Assembly: GCA_014529385.2 (NCBI GenBank)
Contig: CM043959.1
Location: 16,679,309 to 16,743,308, forward strand
Length of the DNA: 64,000 nt
Direction of reading: 5' to 3'
Source of the DNA: Adiantum capillus-veneris
Taxonomy: Eukaryota; Streptophyta; Polypodiopsida; Polypodiales; Pteridaceae
Shown here: in pieces, positions 11,022-20,164 of the stretch
Position numbering within the stretch: the first letter of the stretch is position 1
How the letters are laid out: each line of letters begins with the position of its first letter
Made by a program: the position numbers and the translations under genes
The notes under the pieces: model-generated
Told to the model about the DNA's origin: nothing
Database searches by the model: none
Seen by the model: only the letters and a program-made list of their open reading frames with translations

Positions 11022-11234
11022 ATGCTAGAGGCAACATGGAAGGAAGCACAAGGCCACGCCCTCTTTGTGAAGAAGATGATTGCTGATGCTGGGCTTTGGA
11101 AGAGATTCATGCTATATCCTAGGCCTCAGGTTGTTGATTCGGTGGGTATGATCCACGTGTTTGGCATGTGTGTTGCATATGGTGAGTTGTTGGAGTCTGC
11201 AGGGGTTGTTGGAACCTTTATGCTTAAATGCTGA
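11022..11234 (+). CDS. Hypothetical short ORF, unrecognised
   Basis: The frame is open for 70 codons and has a balanced composition (EATWKEAQGHALFVKKM, then LWKRFMLYPRPQVVD), unlike the low-complexity frames upstream. The frame is also open for a few codons before the ATG. I do not recognise a family. It may be an exon of the same gene as the Lys/Glu-rich frame that starts downstream: a good 3' splice-site-like sequence (TTTTACTGTTTTTGCAG) ends near 11453. Chance ORF remains possible. Confidence 0.3.
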   Translation: MLEATWKEAQGHALFVKKMIADAGLWKRFMLYPRPQVVDSVGMIHVFGMCVAYGELLESAGVVGTFMLKC

Positions 11235-11742
11235 CATTAGTACCACCCCCTTTTCTTCAGTGCTTTGCTACAAAGCAGGGATCATTGTGCTAAACCTGGT
11301 TGTACTATGGTGATCCCTAAGATGGAAAAGTCCTAGGTCACTGGGCATAATCTTGTGAAGAGTATGTATGTGCGTGTTCTGCAAATCATATGCTTACTTG
11401 CACTGAATGTGAGGTTGTTTGTAAGTACATGCTATCTTTTACTGTTTTTGCAGAGGAGGAGGATGCTGCAACGGGGCTGGGACCAGTGGAAGAAATGGAG
11501 AGGTGGTCAAGGATGGACAGGGTGCCACAAAGTCTTCTGCAAGTTGTATATGGGAGGAGTATAAGGTTACTAAAGAGATAGGGGATGTTCTCCATGATTT
11601 AAAGTATGGTAGTGTGTAAGGGAAAGAGACTGAGAAGGGACAACACTATGATACCATGGGGTACAATGAAGGAAATAGTGACTATGAGGACAATGATGTT
11701 AAGGAGAACAAAGACAATGTGGGAGGTAAAGCCCCTTAGGAA

Positions 11743-13236
11743 GTGGAGATGGATGCTGCCAGACTAGATGCTGCTGACACGATGTCTGAAGATCATATCA
11801 CTAGCAAGGATGAGAATATGCAAGGGAAAGGTGCAACGGACAAGAAGGGAGTGGAAGAACCTAAAGGGGTAGGGGAAGAGACCAAGCAGGGGGTGGAAGA
11901 ACCTAAAGGGGCAGGGGAAGATACCAAGCATGGGGTGGAGACCAAGGAGGATGAGGGGGAGGCAAAGAAGGGGTTGGAAGCCAAGAAGGGGGATCAAGGG
12001 GAGGACAAGATGGGGGTGCATGCCAAGGAGGGGACATGGGTGGATGATGCCAAGAAATGGAAAGGGATAGATGCCACGAAAGGGGAACATGCAAAAACAG
12101 AAAAGGCAAGCAAAGCAAAGAACATGAACGGGGCCGAGAATGCCAAGGAGGAAGTGACAGTAGAGGATGCAAAAGAGTATGTTTCAAAATGTGCGGTATG
12201 CCAAAAGACCAAGTATGATAGAGGGAAGCAACCTGGATTACTCCAACCATTTCCAATTCCTAATTCACCATGGGAGAGTATATCCATGGATTTTATCTTT
12301 GGATTACCCAAGTCTATCCATGGGAATACGGGAATATGGACAATAGTCGGCAGGTTTAGCAAGCAAGCACACTTTATCCCTGTCAAGAAGACTATTAAGG
12401 CATACCAAATGGCAACTCTCTTCATGTCCCAGATTTTCAAACACCATGGATTGCCAACATCCATCATGCCAGATAGAGATCCTAGAATGACCAATAATTT
12501 CTGGAAAGGTCTCTTCAAAAATCTAGGTACAAGATTGAATTTCTCTTCAACCTATCACCCACAAACGGATGGCCAAAGTGAGATAGCCAATCTTACAATT
12601 CTTGATCTACTAAAGACCTATGTCACAAAAATAGATCAACGCTCACAATGGGAAAAATACTTACCTCTTGTAGAGTATGCATATAATAATACTATCCATA
12701 CTTCTACGGGAAAAGCACCTTTTGAAATCATAGAGGGAAGACCTAAAAGTCCCTTGCTACTTAAAGTACATGGGAAGATCTTCGCTGTCGATGAGTATAG
12801 CCGTGACTTGCAAACATCTTTTCAAGAGATTAAGGAGGCTATATGCATCTCCCAACTAAGGCAAAAAGCTGCTACTGACAAGAACAGAAGGGCCTTAATG
12901 TTCAAAGAAAATGATTGGGTCTTACTTAGGTTTCCTAATGCTCGATTGAGGCAGACGACGGGCAAAAATCCTACTGGCCATCAAAAGTATTACGCTAAAC
13001 TAGCAAAAAGATACTATGGTCCTTTTCAAATTTTGAAGCCAATCAATGAGGTGGCTTATCAACTCAAGTTACCTAACCATTGGCTCATACACAATGCTTT
13101 TCATGTGAGCCTACTCAAGCCCTACAAAGGAGAGCCTCCAAATGAACCAATTATTGAAGACCCTCTCGAAATTGAAGATCAAGAAGAGGTACTACAACCT
13201 GAAGCTATCCTTTGGCATGAAGACAAGGTACTATGA
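11743..13236 (+). CDS. Chimeric ORF: Lys/Glu/Gly-rich N-terminus fused to Ty3/gypsy integrase
   Basis: An uninterrupted frame of 497 codons starts after a TAG at 11737 and has its first ATG at 11749. Residues 1 to about 140 are hydrophilic with repeated blocks such as EEPKGVGEETKQGV and EAKKGDQGEDK; the same kind of sequence continues upstream of the TAG. The remainder is a chromovirus integrase: half of the zinc-binding module (CAVCQKTK), then the core SMDFIFGLP, PDRDPR and DGQSEIAN. Counting from the ATG, the catalytic residues are D181, D242 and E278, a D-x60-D-x35-E spacing that is normal for the family. The C-terminal part has GPFQILKPINEVAYQLKLP and FHVSLLKPY. No gag, protease or RT precedes it, so a 5'-truncated element has fused in frame to unrelated sequence. 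The integrase reads as intact but lacks the HH half of its zinc module. Confidence 0.8.
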   Translation: MEMDAARLDAADTMSEDHITSKDENMQGKGATDKKGVEEPKGVGEETKQGVEEPKGAGEDTKHGVETKEDEGEAKKGLEAKKGDQGEDKMGVHAKEGTWVDDAKKWKGIDATKGEHAKTEKASKAKNMNGAENAKEEVTVEDAKEYVSKCAVCQKTKYDRGKQPGLLQPFPIPNSPWESISMDFIFGLPKSIHGNTGIWTIVGRFSKQAHFIPVKKTIKAYQMATLFMSQIFKHHGLPTSIMPDRDPRMTNNFWKGLFKNLGTRLNFSSTYHPQTDGQSEIANLTILDLLKTYVTKIDQRSQWEKYLPLVEYAYNNTIHTSTGKAPFEIIEGRPKSPLLLKVHGKIFAVDEYSRDLQTSFQEIKEAICISQLRQKAATDKNRRALMFKENDWVLLRFPNARLRQTTGKNPTGHQKYYAKLAKRYYGPFQILKPINEVAYQLKLPNHWLIHNAFHVSLLKPYKGEPPNEPIIEDPLEIEDQEEVLQPEAILWHEDKVL

Positions 13237-13368
13237 CATGGTAAGATTATCCGACGGTATCTTATTAAGTTCAAAAATTATCCTTCTGAAGATGCTAGAT
13301 GGATGCAAGGAATCCAACATAAGGATAGTATGAACCTTGGCAATGCTTACAATGCTACATTAGAGTAA
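13237..13368 (+). pseudogene. Chromodomain tail of the integrase, cut off by TGA
   Basis: Directly after the stop at 13234-13236 the same frame continues HGKIIRRYLIKFKNYPSED, then ARWM, and ends NATLE-stop at 13366-13368. This is a chromodomain end as found in chromoviruses, where it targets integration to marked chromatin. TGA in place of a likely CGA (Arg) is the only lesion between integrase and chromodomain, and fits cytosine deamination. Confidence 0.75.
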
Positions 13369-13710
13369 GCAAATGTACATGTTTCTTTTAAATGATCAAT
13401 GTTTTTGTCTTATAAGACTAATTCTCTCTTTATTGTGCACAAATTTAAGTAGTATGCATACAAAGAATCATGTTTGGGATGACGACGTCTCTCAAACACC
13501 ATGTAGAATTTGTCACTCTAATTGGGAGGATGAAATGGACTAAAGAGCAAACATGCTTGCAACAGCTACGTCTCCCGAGCACCAAATGGATTAGTCATCC
13601 ATCTTGGAATGATGTCTAGGGTAAAAAGGGATCCTCTACCCACTAAGACAAATTGACTAATGACTATGGATTTATCTCTTTTACCTCATAGTCAAGGACG
13701 ACTATGATTT

Positions 13711-13724
13711 CAAGAGAGAGGTAA
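13711..13724 (+). promoter_or_regulatory. Polypurine tract
   Basis: CAAGAGAGAGGTAA lies directly before the TGTCATTACATC start of the LTR and 340 bp after the pol stop. It would prime plus-strand DNA synthesis in the element. Confidence 0.55.
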
Positions 13725-15296
13725 TGTCATTACATCTAATATATAACCAACCCAAATGATTTTTTCATTTTAAACTGACCATTTAATGTGGGATAATAAA
13801 CGGGAACAAGGGTTAGAATATAGACATGTGCTTACACATCTATCTCAACACGGGGCCAATGGTAAAGGGGCCCAAATGAGAGATGGTCTGTCAAAGAGAA
13901 AGGTTAACTAATGGAGCTTAAAAGACCTTAGGGTTAGCTTCATTAAAGACCTCCAATGGTTAGTGTTAAAAGTCCTTTGACCTTAGGCAAGCTAGGGCTG
14001 ATCTTGAGGTGGGAACCTGACCTAAACTTGCCTTTGACCTTAGGCAAGCTAGAGCTGAGCTTGAGGAGGGAACCCGACCTAAACTTGCCTTTGACCTTAG
14101 GCAAGCTAGGGCTGAGTTTGAGGTGGTAACTCCACCTTAAAGTGCTTATCATGCTTGATGACTAAGGTACTTGTCATACTTAATGAGGAAGGTGCTTGAG
14201 AAGCTTCCCATGCATGGGGGGTAAGGTGCTTGAGTCAAAAAGAGACCCTACAAACTTTATGAGGAAGGTGCTTGAGAAGCTTTCTATGCATGAAAGTCCC
14301 AAAGTTAGGGGACACATGGTACACATGTCAGACTCTCCCTAAGCTTAACCACATGGTGTGCTTGAATGCTATTGGTCGGGCTAAAGAGGGGTCCAATGAG
14401 CTTCTAGTTCCATCCAACAAATATCTAGATATTTTCAAGCTCTCTCTCTCTCTCTCTCTGTCTAAGTGGTAAGGAGGACACTTGTCAAAAGACTACCCAT
14501 GTATTGACTGCATGCTACATGTAATTGGCTAGGGGGAGAGGGCCCCAATGAGCTTGACGCATGTGGAAAAGCCACAACTCACCCCAAGCAAGCAACGGGG
14601 GTGCTAGGGGCATATAGACCACACACTCATTTTGTGGATCATTCTCACTTGGTGAAAGTTGAGGAACTCCACCTCCTTCTCCAAGCTTGTGAGAGAGCCT
14701 ACACCAACACTCTTGGCTATGGAATGAAAATCCAACCAAGAGCCACGCTTCAATGCTTAAGCTTGCCATCTTCTCCATCTTCATTACTATGCTATTATGT
14801 TATGCTAGCAAGAAGAGTAATGATAAGTGAGGAACTATTTCTTTCTCCTATGGAATGTTTCTTCTTCCTCTTCCCTATCCTCATTCCCCACTAGCTCTCT
14901 CCACCTTCGAAGGTATTCAAGGCCTTGGGAATGAGCCTTGGGATAGTTAATGCTTTCTACAAAGTTTATGTTATGCTTGTGATGCATAAAGCTTTCCATC
15001 TTCATTGCATTACCTAGGTCACAAGGAACACAAAGATTGTATTGTACCTTGTCTCTCTTGATGGGAGAAACTATAATACAAATGCCTATTGGAGGGGAGA
15101 CCAACTCCGTATGAATCCGGTCCTTAGCTATTGTCATGTTCTCTAAACTCTCTCTTGCAAAAGTATTGTTCATGCCAAGTTAACTAAGTACCATGTTTAT
15201 GCTGCTACCATCAATTAAGTACATCTACTATGCTCACAAAGTAATCTCACAAAAGTGCTTCATCTAATTTCCTAATTCCGCTACTCTCAAAATTCA
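13725..15296 (+). mobile_element. LTR of chromovirus family Y, copy 2
   Basis: Starts TGTCATTACATC after a purine tract and ends near ATTCA before a possible primer-binding site. It has an inverted, diverged counterpart at 1380-2409. Its position is unusual: pol of one element ends 350 bp upstream and gag of the same lineage begins 414 bp downstream, all on the plus strand. The LTR thus serves as the 3' LTR of the upstream element and the 5' LTR of the next. It holds a 57 bp minisatellite and a (CT)10 run (14440-14459). The 3' boundary is tentative, because only the first ~840 bp can be checked against the other copy. Confidence 0.6.
13975..14145. repeat. 57 bp tandem repeat, three copies, within the LTR
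   Basis: Units start at 13975, 14032 and 14089, each CTTTGACCTTAGGCAAGCTA followed by GGCTGA, TTGAGG-GGGAAC and CGACCTAAACTTGC-like blocks. Copy 1 of the LTR has a single equivalent (around 2005-2040), so the triplication happened after the two LTRs diverged. Confidence 0.85.
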
Positions 15297-15312
15297 TAGG
15301 CCAGAGCATTTG
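15297..15312 (+). promoter_or_regulatory. Possible tRNA primer-binding site
   Basis: TAGGCCAGAGCATTT resembles the initiator-Met-type site TGGTATCAGAGC with one gap and two or three mismatches, and sits between a CA-ended LTR candidate and gag. The match is weak. Confidence 0.3.
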
Positions 15313-15709
15313 GTTTCTCTTTTCTTGCTTAAGAAGAGAGGTACTTAAGTATCCTATAGGTGGTTGTTTTTGTTAGTTATATTAGGGTAAGTGGGTCTTG
15401 GGCTATTATCGGTTTTGTTGAGTCCACTATGTGGAATATGGTGCACGCCTTGGAAGCTTTGGTCTTAATAATGGAGTCTTTTTAGAATTGCCTACGGCTT
15501 TACCATTATTGAGCCACAAGAAGTTTGAAAGGAGCTATCCCTTGGCAACTTCGCTATGTTAGACTCACTCCGCTACTCTCTATAATTAACCAATTCGAGC
15601 CGTGGGTATAGATACTTAAGTGCCTATTTTCAAAGGCTAAGAGGAGTAGCACAACTAAGGTTTTGAATTTCCAAAGCATTTACTAAGTAAACACATAAGT
15701 TCAATTAGC

Positions 15710-16640
15710 ATGGCTGACAATAACCAAGAGAGTAGAATGAACATTGATAACTTTGATTTTGCACATGAAGGTGCCAATGATGATGCCCCCATGTTTGTTA
15801 ATTATCTTGTCACTAGGTTGCAACAAGCTAGGTTTGTTAATTATCTTGTCACTAGGTTGCAACAAGCTATGGGCAACCTCACTTTGCAAGCCGAAGTTAC
15901 TCAACAACTTCCTACTTATGGGATTTCCTTTCCTCTCCAAGAGGAGAGACAGCTTACGAGGCCTCTTGATGAGACCCCCAAAAGAAGACTCTCTCCCATA
16001 TGAGAGGAGGAATCCAAAGATCAAGAAAACAATGAATCCCTAAATTCCTCCAAAGATGTGGCTCCACAAAGAAGGCAGACTAAACGATCGCCAACTCCTC
16101 CCAAGTGGAAACGGTTAACCCATAGTCCTCCTCGTCACTCCAAAAGGAAAGAGAGGTAACCAAGGAAGAAAAGGGCAAGAAAGAGGTCACCCTCTTCTTC
16201 TTGTTCTTCACCTTCCTCCTCTACTGATGAAAGCTATGGCTATTCTCCTAGAGAATATAAGAGGGGAGGACGTCACAAATCTTAGCTTGCACGGCGAAGG
16301 TCACAAAAGCTAAAGAAGTTCAAAGAGGGAGGAAAGAGTATCTCTTTTCTCACCTATGATGGCACCTTTGGTGCTACTGACAAATTATTGGCCTTCATCC
16401 AACAATTTGATGCGGCCTTTGGAGACGAGGGCTTCACGGAGTCCTCCAAGCTACGTCGTGTAGCTATGCACTTCCAAAAATCGGCTCGTCAATGGTGGGC
16501 TAGCCTCGTGGAAACGGCGAAGCCCCAAAGACATGGAAAACTCTATGAGTTTCCATCATGAAGCAATTCCTTACAACCGATGCAAAGGACAAAGTGCTCA
16601 CCGAATGGCGAAGTTTGAAGCTTCTCTCTCATGGGTCTAT
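15710..16640 (+). mobile_element. Chromovirus gag, truncated
   Basis: ATG at 15710 opens MADNNQESRMNIDNFDF. A 39 bp duplication (15794-15871) repeats FVNYLVTRLQQA. The frame stops at about 16001, and the gag core continues in a second frame: ISFLTYDGTFGATDKLLAF, then QFDAAFGDEGF, RRVAMHFQKSARQWWASL and DKVLTEWRSLKLLSHGSI, where it breaks off near 16640. Gag forms the virus-like particle. Serine- and Arg-rich sequence (16050-16290) lies between the two parts. The same LLSH segment appears near 9880 in the minus-strand fragment. No protease or pol follows. Confidence 0.8.
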
Positions 16641-16744
16641 CATGTTTTAGCCTTTTCATGTTTTTTATGCTTTTAGGTGCTTAACAATTACATGACTCTG
16701 AGACACAAAAAAAACTCACACAATCTATACATACTACAAGATAT

Positions 16745-17224
16745 ATGGACGATATTCTTAGTTTAAACAATAAATTCTTTAAAGAGCAGCTTATTAACAT
16801 CTACCCCTTAGATGTGCTTAAAATAGAAGATCCTGACACCATTGTATTATTAGAAGGAGAACCCTTTACAACTAGTACAACTTATCTTACAATAAAAATC
16901 ACATTACTTGAACCATTTATAGGGGACTTTACAACAAGATATAGTTGGAAAAGAGATAAATTTCAATTTACTAATGTTGAATTTATCAAAGAAAAAAGTA
17001 ATCGCCCATATAAAAACACGATTAATTCTTGCTTAGGAATTTTGTACCTTATTATGTACTCTTCTAGTGATTCCTTCATTGCATTTGAAGAAATTTTTAA
17101 ACTAGTAAACAAATTTATGCACAATGGGTTTCTAAAGCATAAAATACTGAATACCATTATTCAATCTCTTAATAAAAATGAATGGCCGGGACTAAGGCCA
17201 ATACAAATACTATCATCAATCTGA
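16745..17224 (+). CDS. Intact AT-rich orphan ORF, 159 codons, unknown
   Basis: Starts at an ATG (MDDILSLNNKFFKEQLINIY) and runs to a TGA without a break in a neighbourhood where every other frame is degraded. It is rich in Ile, Lys, Asn, Phe and Leu, with AT-ending codons (about one third G+C). The sequence is not low complexity; segments include LLEGEPFTTSTTYLTIKI, GDFTTRYSWKRDKFQF and LKHKILNTIIQSLNKNEWPG. I see no signal peptide, transmembrane segment or zinc motif and recognise no family. It begins about 100 bp after the truncated gag, in sequence not shared with family Y. Options: a gene acquired from an AT-rich source (virus or microbe), an exon of an unknown host gene, or chance in AT-rich DNA. 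The last is less likely at this length. Confidence 0.45.
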   Translation: MDDILSLNNKFFKEQLINIYPLDVLKIEDPDTIVLLEGEPFTTSTTYLTIKITLLEPFIGDFTTRYSWKRDKFQFTNVEFIKEKSNRPYKNTINSCLGILYLIMYSSSDSFIAFEEIFKLVNKFMHNGFLKHKILNTIIQSLNKNEWPGLRPIQILSSI

Positions 17225-17469
17225 TGAGGCACTAGGCCCCACTCTATAGGTCTACTACCTCATAGAGTAAGTGTGCCTAGGTTTGGGTAGGAACACACAC
17301 ACACACACACACACACATTATTGACTAATAGCTCTTACTACTAATGTTAGCTATGAACTTTGAACTTGGATGATAAATTTGGTATATCTCTTTACCAAAA
17401 TCTAGTTAAAAGGCATTTTTTTCTAAATGTTGAACACTAGAACCCACTAAGGTGATCCTGTCGATTTTG

Positions 17470-17555
<86 letters not shown>

Positions 17556-18017
17556 AAAACCTAATTTTTTTAAAATAGGAATAAAATAATACTACCCAAT
17601 TTTGCATTAGTACAGTGTCCGGGAAAAATCACTTTTCCAAACATAAAAAATTCCTTTCCTTGGTTCTGCCAAGAGGAATTATTTTAAAAAATAGGTTTAT
17701 TCTAAAAAATTACTCACACATAGTATATTGCGCAGAAATTTGTTGTTTCAGTCGGTGCCTACCTTTCCCAAGTGGGAACAACACATTGGAGAAGTTTATT
17801 TACACTTATGCAATTTTTTGTAGGAACATATACTACGCATCGTATGTGGTGAGGCTTAATAAAATTGAATTCTTTTTTTAAAAAATTGACCTAGAAGCTT
17901 GGGTACAAAAAAAGGGCCTCGCGTGGACGCTTCTGCAACACGCTCTGGATTCGACAAAAGCGAGTTGGTTACCTCACAAATAATACATAAGGTGGAGGTT
18001 ATCTGGCACCTACACAC

Positions 18018-18019
<2 letters not shown>
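17225..18019. other. No gene recognised; microsatellites at 17293-17317 and 17474-17553
   Basis: Holds (AC)12 at 17293-17317 and a (TA)n-(CA)n compound repeat at 17474-17553. The short frame at 17615-17881 has no recognisable feature. Confidence 0.6.

Positions 18020-18111
<92 letters not shown>
18020..18111. repeat. (CA)46 microsatellite
   Basis: Perfect CA run of about 92 bp, 95 bp before another long CA run at 18206-18276. Confidence 0.97.
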
Positions 18112-18113
<2 letters not shown>

Positions 18114-18204
18114 TCCCAACTAGGGGACTACAAGATGAAACGGAATGCCTAGAGTATTGCGAAACCGATTTTGGTGCTTTCCGAATACTCTCTTTCTCTC
18201 TGAG

Positions 18205-18205
<1 letters not shown>

Positions 18206-18276
<71 letters not shown>
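18206..18276. repeat. (CA)35 microsatellite
   Basis: Second long CA run on the same strand, with 94 bp of unique sequence between the two. They may derive from one tract. Confidence 0.97.
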
Positions 18277-18278
<2 letters not shown>

Positions 18279-18550
18279 AATATCTTGCCACAGGGTACTC
18301 AAGAACACCTTACGATACAATGCTCTGCAGAGGTTATGCTCCCCCTCACACACTCACACAATCCCTTGCTCACGAACTCACTATGGTCGTGCCTAGGCAT
18401 TCTCAACAAACTGCCGATTGCAACTAAAATCTCGAAACACTTAAAGGTCTCAAGTCTTTCACTCAATTTGCTATTAGCGCTTTTCTTATGTAATTATTTG
18501 AAGTACTAATTTGCACTCATGCCTTGACTGAAGCAAACACTCAATTTATG

Positions 18551-18690
18551 TCATAGTATTGTTGCCTTACTAGCCTACAGATAGGTATACACAAAAAGAG
18601 GGCATCTTGTGATTCTTCCATCATAGTATTGTTGCCTTACTAGCCTACACATAGGTATACACTTAAAGAGGGCATCTTGTGAATCTTCTA
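18551..18690. repeat. 70 bp tandem duplication, recent
   Basis: Two copies begin at 18551 and 18621 with TCATAGTATTGTTGCCTTAC and end with GAGGGCATCTTGTGA-TCTTC. They differ at only about five positions, so the duplication is young. Confidence 0.93.
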
Positions 18691-19233
18691 AAGATTGTAC
18701 AAGCTTGGTGGTGCCTCTCTCCTTCAACGATGGATCTCATGGCGTGTAAACGTATAGAGCTTGAAGACATCAACTTGTCCTCCATTTGAAATTTGTCCTC
18801 GTTTTCACACATATTACTATAATTTCTCCCTAGGGATTTACTCATAAATAACCCTGGCTTATGTTTCATATCGAATTTCCCAAGATTTTGGTAAATCGAT
18901 AAGCAATCATTTGGGAACACAATAAGTTATGTATTATTAACCCCAAAGACATAGCAATTAATGTCTTCCAATGCTAACTTTTTATTCATGAAAATTTAAG
19001 TCAAATTTTGCTCTTTCAACTTAGGAAAGGTTGTTTTGCATTGCCATAAGGGTTAAGAGTCAATGTGGGTTACCAAATTACGTATTATATTGTGCAATCT
19101 CTTTTCCTAATTCTCACTAGCTAGGATAAATCCTAGCTTTCAATACGTAATTACCAATTTTAAAGTGTCTACTCTCACCACACAGAGGCATACATAGCTT
19201 TAAACAAAATCTCTTGTCGAATTTGGCCAGTTT

Positions 19234-19397
19234 TTTGAATGCATGGATAAGAGGGACATGAATTACAATTGTCGGGTCCATCATATACCTACATTCCATG
19301 ACTAGCAAAAATGCTTAATGATTTTTTTGTTTGCATGATGGATACAGGTAAGGATTCTGACTTCTTTTATCTTTGAATTCAAGTGTTGTTCAAACAA
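19234..19397. repeat. Direct repeat A, copy 1 (~164 bp)
   Basis: Begins TTTGAATGCATGGATAA and ends at a GTTGTTCAA block. It is about 75-80% identical by eye to 19976-20137, in the same orientation. It contains GATGGATACAGGTAAGGAT, which looks like adjoining 3' and 5' splice sites. Confidence 0.8.
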
Positions 19398-19603
19398 TTT
19401 TTGGCAAGGATACTTCTTCTACTGCTACTACTTCATTTTTATTGCTTAGATGTAATAAACATCAAAATTTCAGTTCAAATATACATAAGTTTTTTGGTTA
19501 AAAAATATGTATGTAATCACTTTTACTTATCTATGTTTGCCATGTCTCTTTTTGAATGTATTGTTCAAATTCTGAATAAAGTATATAGATTAATACTCCA
19601 AAA

Positions 19604-19605
<2 letters not shown>

Positions 19606-19684
<79 letters not shown>
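19606..19684. repeat. (CA)39 microsatellite
   Basis: Perfect CA run lying between the two copies of direct repeat A. Confidence 0.97.
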
Positions 19685-19686
<2 letters not shown>

Positions 19687-19975
19687 GTTACATAGTACTT
19701 AAGAGCACCCTGCAATACAATACAATTTTAAATTATCCTCAATTTATGTTCTGAATTCAGCTAAAAAATATGCCTACTTAACTAAAATCTTTGCTTGGAA
19801 GTTTTTTTAATAAAAGCTTAAGTCTATTCTTGCTCTTCAGCTAGTTAAGTCGCATGGGTTTAAAATCTATTCCTACTCTTGATCAAGCTTATTATTATAT
19901 TGTAAAAATCTCATCTTTCACTTACGAACTAATCGAAAGTTATTACTCTTTGGTACATGTCTATCATTGAACATA

Positions 19976-20137
19976 TTTGAATGCATGGATAAAACAAACA
20001 TGGATGACAATTGTAAGATCCACCCTATACCTGCATTCCTTGTCTAAACAAAATTGCTAATGACTTTTTTGTTTACATGATGGTTGCAGGTGAGGATTTG
20101 GACTTCTTTTATCTTGAGATTCAAATGTTGTTCAATT
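19976..20137. repeat. Direct repeat A, copy 2
   Basis: Starts TTTGAATGCATGGATAAAAC and ends GTTGTTCAATTAGA. The middle block GATGGTTGCAGGTGAGGAT parallels copy 1. It runs directly into the coding relic that follows, so repeat A may be an exon-intron segment of a multicopy gene or transposon. Confidence 0.8.
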
Positions 20138-20164
20138 AGACTAAGCAGGAAACATCTATTGTTG

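Noticed and set aside
11764..12518. Long minus-strand frames opposite the Lys/Glu-rich region
   Set aside because: Shadow frames of the biased plus-strand sequence (Pro/Leu/Ser-rich); the plus strand carries the integrase.
17899..18353. ORFs of 74-93 codons across the CA runs
   Set aside because: Pure repeat translation.
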